DNA from: Nitriliruptoraceae bacterium
Lineage (GTDB): Bacteria; Actinomycetota; Nitriliruptoria; Nitriliruptorales; Nitriliruptoraceae
Assembly: GCA_007120485.1 (NCBI GenBank)
Contig: SKNP01000188.1
Coordinates: forward strand, 1 to 6,330
Length of the DNA: 6,330 nucleotides
Reading direction: 5' to 3'
Shown here: piece by piece, positions 1-5,267 of the stretch
Layout of the letters: each line of letters begins with the position of its first letter
Numbering within the stretch: the stretch's first letter is position 1
Program-made: the position numbers and the translations under genes
The notes under the pieces: model-generated
Told to the model about the DNA's origin: nothing
The model's database searches: none
What the model saw: the letters and a program-made list of their open reading frames with translations, nothing else

Positions 1-272
1 CCGCTGACCGCGACCGGTTCGCCGTCGGCGTCGGTGGACACGTACAACACCCGCCAGCCGTCGACCCGACCCGGGAGGCCCCGCTCGAACGGTTCGGCGG
101 CCAGCAGGTCGCCCGGTTCATGGTCGGCGAGGTCGTCCGGTCCGGCGTAGAAGTCGCCCGGTGGGGTCGGCTGCAGCCACACGAGGGTGCCCCCGCCGCC
201 GATGACCACGGCGATGGCGAGGATCCCCGCCAGCCGGACGCGCCGCGATCGCTGAGGCCGGTCCGTGGTCAC
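1..272 (-). CDS. Membrane-anchored LIP-like lipase / alpha-beta hydrolase, 5' part only
   Basis: The gene begins with GTG at 272 and runs off the left edge after 90 codons, so the catalytic domain is not in the window. The N-terminus is basic (TTDRPQRSRRVRL), followed by one hydrophobic segment at about residues 14-33 (LAGILAIAVVIGGGG), which is a signal anchor or uncleaved signal peptide; there is no lipobox cysteine. The following stretch reads DFYAGPDDLADHEPGDLLAAE at about 40-60 and then GWRVLYVSTDADGEPVAVSG at about 72-91. This 'FY..P...PGDL...EP' plus 'R.LY.STD..G.P.AVSG' pattern is typical of the mature N-terminus of secretory lipases of the LIP family (PF03583-like), so the protein probably acts outside the membrane on ester substrates. 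The start is uncertain because the purines GGAG directly abut the GTG; no better in-frame start lies just upstream. The family call rests on about 50 residues and the nucleophile is not seen. Confidence 0.72.
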   Translation of the reverse strand, partial: MTTDRPQRSRRVRLAGILAIAVVIGGGGTLVWLQPTPPGDFYAGPDDLADHEPGDLLAAEPFERGLPGRVDGWRVLYVSTDADGEPVAVS

Positions 273-364
273 CTCCGTCGATGCTCGTCGTCCCCGGATG
301 GCGAGTGAACCACCTCGACGTGCTGGACTCGCTCCCTGCTGCCCGGGACGGCATGCTGGGGGCT

Positions 365-550
365 ATGAGCGATCCGACACCGCGGCCCCGACCGGTCATC
401 CTCGCCGAACTCGGCGAGGTCCGGCGCTACCTGGCCGAGGCACCCCCGCACCACGGCTCCGGCCACCGTGAGGCGCTGCTGGCCCGGGTCGCCCACCTGG
501 AGCGGGAACTGGCCGCCGTCGGTGCGACCCAGGCCAGCAACGAGCCCTGA
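365..550 (+). CDS. Small hypothetical protein, 61 aa
   Basis: This is a short plus-strand reading frame, MSDPTPRPRP... to ...ATQASNEP, ending in TGA. Third codon positions are about 87% G or C, which is what a real gene in this genome should show. After a proline-rich start (residues 4-10), two stretches look helical and charged: about 11-26 (VILAELGEVRRYLAEA) and about 34-52 (GHREALLARVAHLERELAA), the second with heptad-like Leu/Val spacing that could form a short coiled coil. There is no signal peptide or membrane segment. The start is ambiguous: ATG 365 has only a G-run two bases upstream, ATG 353 has GGGA nearby, and the frame stays open to ATG 281. It is divergent from the lipase-like gene (92 bp apart) and converges on the serine hydrolase (28 bp apart). 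I do not recognise a family. Confidence 0.5.
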   Translation: MSDPTPRPRPVILAELGEVRRYLAEAPPHHGSGHREALLARVAHLERELAAVGATQASNEP

Positions 551-578
551 GCGGTGCCCGGTCGGTCCGGATCCGCCG

Positions 579-2624
579 TCAGCCGCCCAGGACCCCGAGC
601 GAGGTCAGCTGCCAGGTGAACGCGACGCCCAGTAGCCCGACCGCGCTCTGGTGGAGGCGTACCGGCCAGGACCAGCCGGCGCGTCGCCACGCGAGGAGCG
701 TGGCGACGACCACGACGCCCGTGGCCAGCGGCACGAGGTAGCTCAGGACCGCGGCGAAGCGCAGCGGCAACGGCTCGACGACGAACGCCAGGTCACCGCC
801 GCCGAGCGCCATCCCGAGCGCGAACGCTCCGGCGAACGCGACGACCGTCAACGACAGCGCCACCGCGGACCACCGCGCGACACGGGCCGGGCCAACGCTC
901 GTCCGGGTCGAGGTCACGCCGGATGTCGCCGTCCGGCGACGCCAGGCGCGGACACCACCGATGATGGCCCAGCCGAGCAGCGACAGTCCGAACGCGACCA
1001 GGGGCAGCCCGAGGGTCGCCAGACTGACGCCCATCCCTTCGAACCGGCTCGTCGGGGTGAGCGTGTCCTGCGGCGTCAGGGAACGGTGCAACGCGACCAC
1101 CTCGCCGTCCTCCACGTCCGCGGCGAGCATGTCGGGACCGTCGACCTCCGCGAAGACGTACTCGTCGACCTCCACGAAGGTGCTGGCCTCGCTACCGAGC
1201 GGGTGGGGCAGCGTCAGCCGGCCGTCACCGTCGGCGCTGACCCGCTGGTAGCCGATCGCTCCGAACAGGCCGGCCAGCCCGTGCTGGGGCATCGCAGCGG
1301 CGGCGTACTCGCCGTCGAGCCGCTGTGCCCGGTCGCCGGCGTCGTCGCCGGTGGTCGGTGTGTCCGGGCCGGTCTCGGGCGTGATGTCGTAGGCGGCGAG
1401 GACCGCCTCGACGACCTCCCACGGCTGGACGGCTTCGTCGCGGAGGTTGAAGGAGACGAACACGCCCAGATCATGGTCGGGAAGCAGCACCATCTCCGTG
1501 GTCTCGTGCATCGTCGCACCGCCGTGGCTGATGGCGGAGTCGGCGGCGCGCGCGTCGTCCATGAACATGAACCGGAAGCCGGTGACGGCCGGGTGGCGGT
1601 CTTCGTGGACCTCGTGCATCTGCTCGAGCGTGCCGGTTCCCAGGATCCGCTGGCCGTCGACCGAGCCGTCACCCAGGTGCGCGCGCATGAACCGTCCCAT
1701 GTCGGCGGCGGTCGCGGTCATCGAACCGGCCGGTAGCCAGCCGATGTAGGCCCGGTCCGCATGGACGGGCCCATCGCCGGTCAACTCGTGGGGAGCGGCG
1801 ACCTCGCCCGGATGATCGTCGGGGATCGGTTGCGCGAACGCGCTGTGGGTCATGCCGAGCGGGCGGAAGATGCGCTCGTCGACGAGCGTCTCGAAGTCCG
1901 TGTCGTAGGCCTGCGCGGCGACGTGCCCGGCCAGCGCCGCACCGAAGTTTGAGTACGCCACCACCTCGCCCGGCGGCGTGACCCGGTCCGGTAGCCCGGC
2001 GGCGAGCGCGTCCTCGAGACCGTCGACCTCGTCCGGATCGGTGGTTGCACCGGGGTTCGCGGGGTCGTCGAACCCGGCGGTGTGGGTCGCGAGGTGGCGC
2101 AGGGTGATCGGTTCGTCGAACGTGTCGGGGATGGTCACGGCCGAGTCGTCGAGGTAGGTGTTCACGTCCGCGTCGAGGTCGAGCATCCCGTCCTCGACCC
2201 CCTGCATCACCGCGGTACCGGTCACCGGCTTGGAGGTCGAGCCGATGTGGAACGCGGTCCGGTCGGGATCGACCGGTGCTCCGGTGTCGACGTCCGAGGT
2301 GCCGTAGCCCTCAGCGAGGATGACCTCGTCGTCCGCGACGACCGCGACGGTGGCGCCCGGCAGCACCTCGCCCAGGTGCTCCTCCAGGCTCGCGTCGATC
2401 GCGTCGGCCACCTCCTCGACGGGAACGTCGGTCGGGTCGGCCGCAGCGGCGGTCGGGTGGAGCGCCAGGCTGGTGGCGGCCAGCGCCAGCGCGCCCAGTC
2501 CCGCCAGCAGGCGACGGGTCGCCGCCACCTGCGGCCGACGATCGTCGTGGTGAGGTCGGGTGTCGTCCATCACCGGTGCGGTGACGGGTCGGGGTGTGGC
2601 CACGTGTGGCTGGTCGATCCGCAT
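579..2624 (-). CDS. Secreted, membrane-attached serine hydrolase (beta-lactamase / class C PBP-like) with four C-terminal TM helices, 681 aa
   Basis: This serine hydrolase of the beta-lactamase/transpeptidase-like fold (Pfam Beta-lactamase type) shows all three active-site motifs: S-x-x-K in GSTSK (Ser129 nucleophile, Lys132), Y-x-N in AYSNFG (Tyr224-Asn226), and HGG at 368-370 in place of KTG. HGG is common in the esterase/D-aminopeptidase-like members, so the substrate could be a peptidoglycan peptide, a D-amino-acid peptide or an ester, and beta-lactam resistance should not be assumed. The N-terminus has an unusually long polar region (1-36), then RR and a hydrophobic core (39-55), with probable cleavage near AAA-ADP (about 62-63). 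The catalytic domain spans about 66-412, a beta-rich domain about 434-525, and hydrophobic helices lie near 531-556, 584-608, 620-645 and 656-678. This places the enzyme outside the cell, tethered to the membrane. The frame is open upstream to 2996, but ATG 2624 has a perfect AGGAGG six bases before it. It lies on the same strand as the upstream kinase/regulator pair. Confidence 0.9.
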   Translation of the reverse strand: MRIDQPHVATPRPVTAPVMDDTRPHHDDRRPQVAATRRLLAGLGALALAATSLALHPTAAAADPTDVPVEEVADAIDASLEEHLGEVLPGATVAVVADDEVILAEGYGTSDVDTGAPVDPDRTAFHIGSTSKPVTGTAVMQGVEDGMLDLDADVNTYLDDSAVTIPDTFDEPITLRHLATHTAGFDDPANPGATTDPDEVDGLEDALAAGLPDRVTPPGEVVAYSNFGAALAGHVAAQAYDTDFETLVDERIFRPLGMTHSAFAQPIPDDHPGEVAAPHELTGDGPVHADRAYIGWLPAGSMTATAADMGRFMRAHLGDGSVDGQRILGTGTLEQMHEVHEDRHPAVTGFRFMFMDDARAADSAISHGGATMHETTEMVLLPDHDLGVFVSFNLRDEAVQPWEVVEAVLAAYDITPETGPDTPTTGDDAGDRAQRLDGEYAAAAMPQHGLAGLFGAIGYQRVSADGDGRLTLPHPLGSEASTFVEVDEYVFAEVDGPDMLAADVEDGEVVALHRSLTPQDTLTPTSRFEGMGVSLATLGLPLVAFGLSLLGWAIIGGVRAWRRRTATSGVTSTRTSVGPARVARWSAVALSLTVVAFAGAFALGMALGGGDLAFVVEPLPLRFAAVLSYLVPLATGVVVVATLLAWRRAGWSWPVRLHQSAVGLLGVAFTWQLTSLGVLGG

Positions 2625-2630
2625 GTGGGC

Positions 2631-2636
2631 CCTCCT
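2631..2636 (-). promoter_or_regulatory. Ribosome-binding site of the serine hydrolase
   Basis: AGGAGG on the minus strand lies six bases before ATG 2624. It decides the start: the frame is open for another 124 codons upstream, but that extension has low-complexity Arg/Pro-rich content and would bury the signal peptide in the protein. Confidence 0.85.
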
Positions 2637-2770
2637 GGCCGGCATCGGGGCTCGGGTCCTCGGCGTCGGTCGCTGCCCGAGCGGCGTGGGGAAGCGGCAC
2701 ATCGGCCGCGATGACGGAGCCCACCGTGGCCGTCCAGCCGTTCGTCGCCATCGGTAGCACTGCCCAACCT

Positions 2771-2788
2771 GTCCTCGGTCGCGAGGAC
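2771..2788. other. Perfect inverted repeat, 7-bp stem
   Basis: GTCCTCG and CGAGGAC are separated by a four-base loop (GTCG). It is the hairpin nearest the serine hydrolase, about 147 bp before its start codon. It could be an operator or part of a leader RNA; it has no T-run, so it is not a classical terminator. Confidence 0.4.
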
Positions 2789-2797
2789 GACGCCCGT

Positions 2798-2821
2798 GCC
2801 CGTCGACCTCCATCGACGGGC
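2798..2821 (-). terminator. Candidate factor-assisted or U-less terminator hairpin after the response regulator
   Basis: This is a perfect 9-bp inverted repeat, GCCCGTCGA and TCGACGGGC, with a six-base loop. It is the strongest hairpin in the gap and sits about 110 bp past the regulator stop codon in the direction of transcription. No U-tract follows, which is common for actinobacterial terminators but also leaves an operator role open. Confidence 0.4.
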
Positions 2822-2842
2822 CGAGTCGGGGTGAGCGGGCAG

Positions 2843-2860
2843 GGGCGGTCGTCGCCGCCC
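2843..2860 (-). terminator. GC-rich hairpin downstream of the response regulator
   Basis: GGGCGG and CCGCCC flank the loop TCGTCG, giving a perfect 6-bp all-GC stem. It is about 71 bp after the regulator stop, the first hairpin the kinase/regulator transcript would make. There is no T-run. It may work together with the hairpin at 2798-2821. Confidence 0.3.
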
Positions 2861-2931
2861 TCCGCGGGTCGGCGCCTCCGCGGGTCAACGGTCGCCGGGC
2901 GAGCGGTCGCCGGGGGAGCGGCCGTCGTCGG

Positions 2932-3600
2932 TCAGCGTCCGCCGGGTCGTGCGATCCCGTGCTCGTAGGCGAAGACCACCGCCTGGACCCGGTCACGGAG
3001 GTCGAGCTTGCGCAGCACGTTGGCGACGTGCGTCTTGACGGTGCCGAGGCTGACGACCAGGTCCTCCGCGATCTCCGCGTTGGAGCGTCCCTCCGCGATC
3101 AGCCGTAGCACGTCGGTCTCGCGTTCCGTCAGCTGCTCGAGCTCGGGCGGCGGCGGTGACGGCGTGGTCGTCGACCGGGCGAACTCGTCGATCAGCCGTC
3201 GCGTCACGGTCGGTGCGGCCAGCCCGTCGCCGCGTGCGACGACCCGCACCGCGTCGATGAGGTCGTCCGGTTCCAGGTCCTTGAGCAGGAACCCGGACGC
3301 ACCTGCCCGGAAGGCGGCGAAGACGTACTCGTCCAGGTCGAACGTGGTCACCACCAGCACCGCGACCTGCGCCGTCGCGTCGTCGGCGAGCAGCTCCCGG
3401 GTCGCGTCGATCCCGTCGACGAAGGGCATCCGGACGTCCATCAGCACCACGTCGGGTCGCAGATCGCGGACCTGCTGGACCGCGGCCCGTCCGTCCCCGG
3501 CCTCACCCACCACCTCGATGTCGTCCTCGCGGTCGAGGATCGAGCGGAAGCCGGCGCGTACGAGCGCCTGGTCGTCGGCGAGCAGGACACGGATCGCCAT
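2932..3600 (-). CDS. NarL/FixJ (LuxR-type) two-component response regulator, 222 aa
   Basis: The protein is a DNA-binding transcription factor activated by phosphorylation from the neighbouring kinase. The receiver domain spans about residues 3-120 with the acidic pair Asp9/Asp10, the phospho-acceptor Asp55 in LMDVRMP, the switch Thr85/Thr86 region in VVTTFD, and Lys107 in FLLKD. After a short Ser/Thr/Pro linker (143-152), the LuxR-type helix-turn-helix spans about 155-215, with LTERETDVLRLIAEGRSNAEIA and LVVSLGTVKTHVANVLRKLDLRDR, a near-consensus NarL/LuxR output domain. The length is normal for the family. ATG 3600 is preceded by GAGG at a 7-base distance. The kinase lies upstream on the same strand, with a repeat-filled 163-bp gap instead of the usual few bases. 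LiaR/DesR-like assignment is by analogy only; target genes cannot be read from the sequence, though the adjacent serine hydrolase and the divergent DUF gene are candidates. Confidence 0.95.
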   Translation of the reverse strand: MAIRVLLADDQALVRAGFRSILDREDDIEVVGEAGDGRAAVQQVRDLRPDVVLMDVRMPFVDGIDATRELLADDATAQVAVLVVTTFDLDEYVFAAFRAGASGFLLKDLEPDDLIDAVRVVARGDGLAAPTVTRRLIDEFARSTTTPSPPPPELEQLTERETDVLRLIAEGRSNAEIAEDLVVSLGTVKTHVANVLRKLDLRDRVQAVVFAYEHGIARPGGR

Positions 3601-3752
3601 GGCGTGGCCTCGGTCGGTGTGGCGTCGGTCGGTGTGGCGGCGGTGGGTGTGGCGTCGGTGGGTATGGCGTCGGTGGGTGTGGCGTTGGTGGGTGTGGCGG
3701 CGGTGGGTGTGGCATCGGTGGGTGTGGCGTCGGTCGGTGTGACGGCGGTCAT
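3441..3752 (-). other. Candidate leader reading frame of pentapeptide repeats (ATPTx)n overlapping the regulator start
   Basis: An ATG at 3752, only 11 bases past the kinase stop codon, is preceded by CGGAG at a 6-base spacing. It opens a 103-codon frame: MTAVTPTD, then repeated ATPT followed by D, A, N or E, then about 53 residues read out of frame through the regulator gene to a stop at 3441. The repeat part is Thr/Pro/Ala-rich like a linker. The part inside the regulator is almost certainly not a selected protein, since the regulator frame is clearly coding. It may be chance, a translated leader that lets ribosomes traverse the repeat, or the relic of an N-terminal extension lost by a frameshift. 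Confidence 0.25.
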
Positions 3753-3753
3753 G
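3604..3753. repeat. 15-bp tandem repeat (nine units plus a degenerate tenth) between kinase and regulator genes
   Basis: Nine consecutive 15-bp units fill 3604-3738, with plus-strand consensus GTGGCGTCGGTGGGT. A diverged unit follows at 3739-3753. Differences are single substitutions concentrated at a few positions (units 3604, 3619 and 3724 have TCGGT at the end instead of TGGGT; 3634 and 3694 carry GGC for GTC), and no unit has an insertion or deletion. On the transcribed sense (minus) strand the repeat is C-rich and nearly free of T, about 8-9 C per 15 bases. Since 15 is a multiple of three, all frames remain open. It occupies almost the whole spacer between the two genes of the operon. 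Confidence 0.95.
3608..3611 (-). promoter_or_regulatory. Ribosome-binding site of the response regulator, inside the last repeat unit
   Basis: GAGG on the minus strand is seven bases before ATG 3600. It arises from a base change found only in the regulator-proximal 15-bp unit; the other units read GAC, GAT, GCC or AAC where this one reads GAG. Confidence 0.55.
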
Positions 3754-3763
3754 CTGGGCTCCG

Positions 3764-5068
3764 TCACGAGGTCAGACCGTCGGGCGGTGGAACGGTCGGT
3801 TCGTCGCTGCGGTCGGGGGTGGGCAACGACGCGCGCAGCTGCCACCCACCGTCGTCGGTCGGCCCGGCCTGCAACCGCCCACCGGCCAACTCCGCCCGTT
3901 CGCGCAACCCGACGAGCCCGTACCCACCGTCGACGCGATCGCCGGGGAGGCCGATCCCCGCGGGCGCGTCGCCGACGTCGGGCGGCGCTGCGTTGATCAC
4001 CTCGACGTCCACCTGGCCGTCGAGGTAGTGCAGCCGGACGTGGATCGGGGCTCCGGGCGCGTGGCGGCGCGCGTTGTTGATGCCCTCCTGGATCGTGCGG
4101 TAGGCGGCGAGGTCGACGGTGAGGGGGAGCGGGCGCGGCTGGCCGTCAGGGGTCCAGGTGACGTCGGCTCCGGCGGCCCGGGCCTCGTCGAGCAGGGACG
4201 GCAGACGGGCGAGGGTCGGTTGGGGGCGGCGGCCGTCGGCGTCACGGTCGATCCGGAGCACGCCGATGAGCTGACGCATCGAGTCGAGCGTGTCCTTGCC
4301 CTGGGTGCGGATGAAGCGCAGTGCTTCACGGGCGGCGTCGGGGTCCTCCTCGACGATCCGTTCAGCCGCGCCGGCCTGGACCACGATGCCCGAGAGGTGA
4401 TGGGCGGCCTCGTCATGGAGCTCGCGAGCGATGCGGGTGCGCTCGTCGATGACGGCGCGGCGGGCGCGTTCCTCGCGTTCGCGGGCGAGCCGCTCAGCGC
4501 GGTCCACCAGTTCGGCGGTGTAGGCGCGTCGGGTTTGGACGTAGGCGCCGAGCAGCCCGGGGAGTACGACCGCGAGCAGCCCCAGCGAGGCGAACGCCTC
4601 GAGCGGGCTGATCGACAGCTCCGGCTGGGCGCGGTCGTAGCCCGGTGGCGATGCCAGCAGGACGAGCAGGGCGAGGAGGCCGATCGTGAGGCCGCCGGCG
4701 GTCAACGCGATGCGACGTGAGCGGTACGCGCCGAGGCTGTAAGCCGCGATGGCTTGGCCGAGTCCGATGTTGGTCAGCGGCTCTGGCTGCAGGTACCAGA
4801 TCGGGATGGCCAGCGCCGTCAGCGTGAACGCCAAGGTGGGGGTGCGCCGGCGTGCGATCAGCGGTGCGCCTTCGAGCAGGACCAGGGCCACGGCCACGGT
4901 GAGCCGACCCGTCCGGGGGTCATCGATCACCCCGGCGGTCCCCGCAACGTCGAGGAACAGCACGAGGTTGGTCAGCCCGAGCCCGATCACCAACGCGGCC
5001 AGCAGTGCGTCCCGGCCGATCGCGGTGCGTACCCCGACCCGGGCCAGCACCGACTGCCACCAGCGCAC
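3764..5068 (-). CDS. Sensor histidine kinase, HisKA_3 / NarL-partner type, 434 aa
   Basis: This membrane kinase autophosphorylates on histidine and passes phosphate to the response regulator encoded just downstream. The N-terminal third is hydrophobic, with about six helices near residues 20-40, 57-72, 78-93, 98-115, 118-140 and 158-175, joined by very short loops, so no sizeable extracellular sensor domain exists and the signal is likely in or at the membrane. A charged linker (178-208) leads to the HisKA_3 box ERTRIARELHDEAAHHLS with phospho-acceptor His218. The ATPase part has the N-box YRTIQEGINNARRHA (Asn332) and the G-box GYGLVGLRERAELAGG (about 383-397). The last 15 residues are Pro/Asp-rich. 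The start is GTG 5068 with GGAAGG six bases upstream. Architecture resembles LiaS/DesK-type kinases that respond to envelope or membrane state, which is inference from topology. Its expression start lies in the divergent region shared with the plus-strand gene at 5268. Confidence 0.94.
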   Translation of the reverse strand: MRWWQSVLARVGVRTAIGRDALLAALVIGLGLTNLVLFLDVAGTAGVIDDPRTGRLTVAVALVLLEGAPLIARRRTPTLAFTLTALAIPIWYLQPEPLTNIGLGQAIAAYSLGAYRSRRIALTAGGLTIGLLALLVLLASPPGYDRAQPELSISPLEAFASLGLLAVVLPGLLGAYVQTRRAYTAELVDRAERLAREREERARRAVIDERTRIARELHDEAAHHLSGIVVQAGAAERIVEEDPDAAREALRFIRTQGKDTLDSMRQLIGVLRIDRDADGRRPQPTLARLPSLLDEARAAGADVTWTPDGQPRPLPLTVDLAAYRTIQEGINNARRHAPGAPIHVRLHYLDGQVDVEVINAAPPDVGDAPAGIGLPGDRVDGGYGLVGLRERAELAGGRLQAGPTDDGGWQLRASLPTPDRSDEPTVPPPDGLTS

Positions 5069-5074
5069 AGGGGG

Positions 5075-5080
5075 CCTTCC
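5075..5080 (-). promoter_or_regulatory. Ribosome-binding site of the histidine kinase
   Basis: GGAAGG on the minus strand lies six bases before GTG 5068 and supports this non-ATG start. Confidence 0.7.
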
Positions 5081-5106
5081 GTCGGGACGGGCGGGTCGGC
5101 TCGGCC

Positions 5107-5153
5107 CGGTCGCACCCGGTCAGTGGCGTGCCGCGCTCGGGTGCCCGCGACCG
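5107..5153. promoter_or_regulatory. Imperfect inverted repeat in the divergent control region; candidate operator
   Basis: The left arm CGGTC-GCACCCG (5107-5118) pairs with the right arm CGGGTGC (5138-5144) and GACCG (5149-5153), interrupted by a four-base bulge, with a 19-base centre. It lies between the kinase start and the divergent DUF gene, where an autoregulatory site would be expected. No clear -10/-35 pair could be found for either gene in 5069-5267. Confidence 0.3.
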
Positions 5154-5253
5154 TCGTCGAGCGTAGAGGTCGGTCCAGCTGGATGCGGTCCGTCCGATTC
5201 CGAGCCCTTCGGCCCTGCTCAAGGTTGCCGCAACGGTCGGATGCTGGGGTGTC

Positions 5254-5259
5254 GGGAGG
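5254..5259 (+). promoter_or_regulatory. Ribosome-binding site of the DUF6544-like gene
   Basis: GGGAGG is eight bases before ATG 5268. It fixes the start against a frame that stays open back to 4749; the upstream part is antisense to the kinase and low in complexity. Confidence 0.75.
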
Positions 5260-5267
5260 TCGTGGTG

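Larger units (their letters stand above)
2625..2931. other. Non-coding region between response regulator and serine hydrolase, with hairpins
   Basis: This 307-bp stretch has no convincing gene. It must hold the end of the kinase/regulator transcript and probably a promoter for the hydrolase. I see three perfect inverted repeats (2771-2788, 2798-2821, 2843-2860) and two pairs of direct repeats: CCTCCGCGGGTC at 2859-2870 and 2875-2886, and CGGTCGCCGGG at 2889-2899 and 2904-2914. A minus-strand TTGACC (about 2884-2889) looks like a -35 box, but no matching -10 follows at the usual distance. No promoter can be called with confidence. Confidence 0.6.

Noticed and set aside
651..1736. Plus-strand open frame of 361 codons opposite the serine hydrolase
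   Set aside because: It is Arg/Gly/Asp-rich with no domain signal and lies fully antisense to a gene with clear catalytic motifs; long antisense frames are expected at this GC content.
579..2624. Dedicated beta-lactamase resistance gene
   Set aside because: HGG instead of KTG and a C-terminal membrane domain point to the broad esterase/peptidase-like serine hydrolase group; resistance activity cannot be inferred.
2625..2996. N-terminal extension of the serine hydrolase frame by 124 codons
   Set aside because: The extension has low-complexity Arg/Pro content, overlaps the regulator's 3' end, and lies upstream of a perfect AGGAGG plus ATG followed by a signal peptide.
3604..3753. CRISPR array
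   Set aside because: Units are only 15 bp and contiguous, with no spacers between them, and no cas genes are near.
3604..3996. Plus-strand frame encoding ASVGV-type hydrophobic repeats
   Set aside because: Opposite strand to the operon, no ribosome-binding site seen, and continues antisense into the kinase with Arg-rich shadow sequence; a by-product of a stop-free repeat.
4749..5267. Upstream part of the frame containing the DUF6544-like gene
   Set aside because: It is antisense to the kinase 5' end, has no recognisable content, and ends at a good GGGAGG-ATG start followed by a signal anchor.
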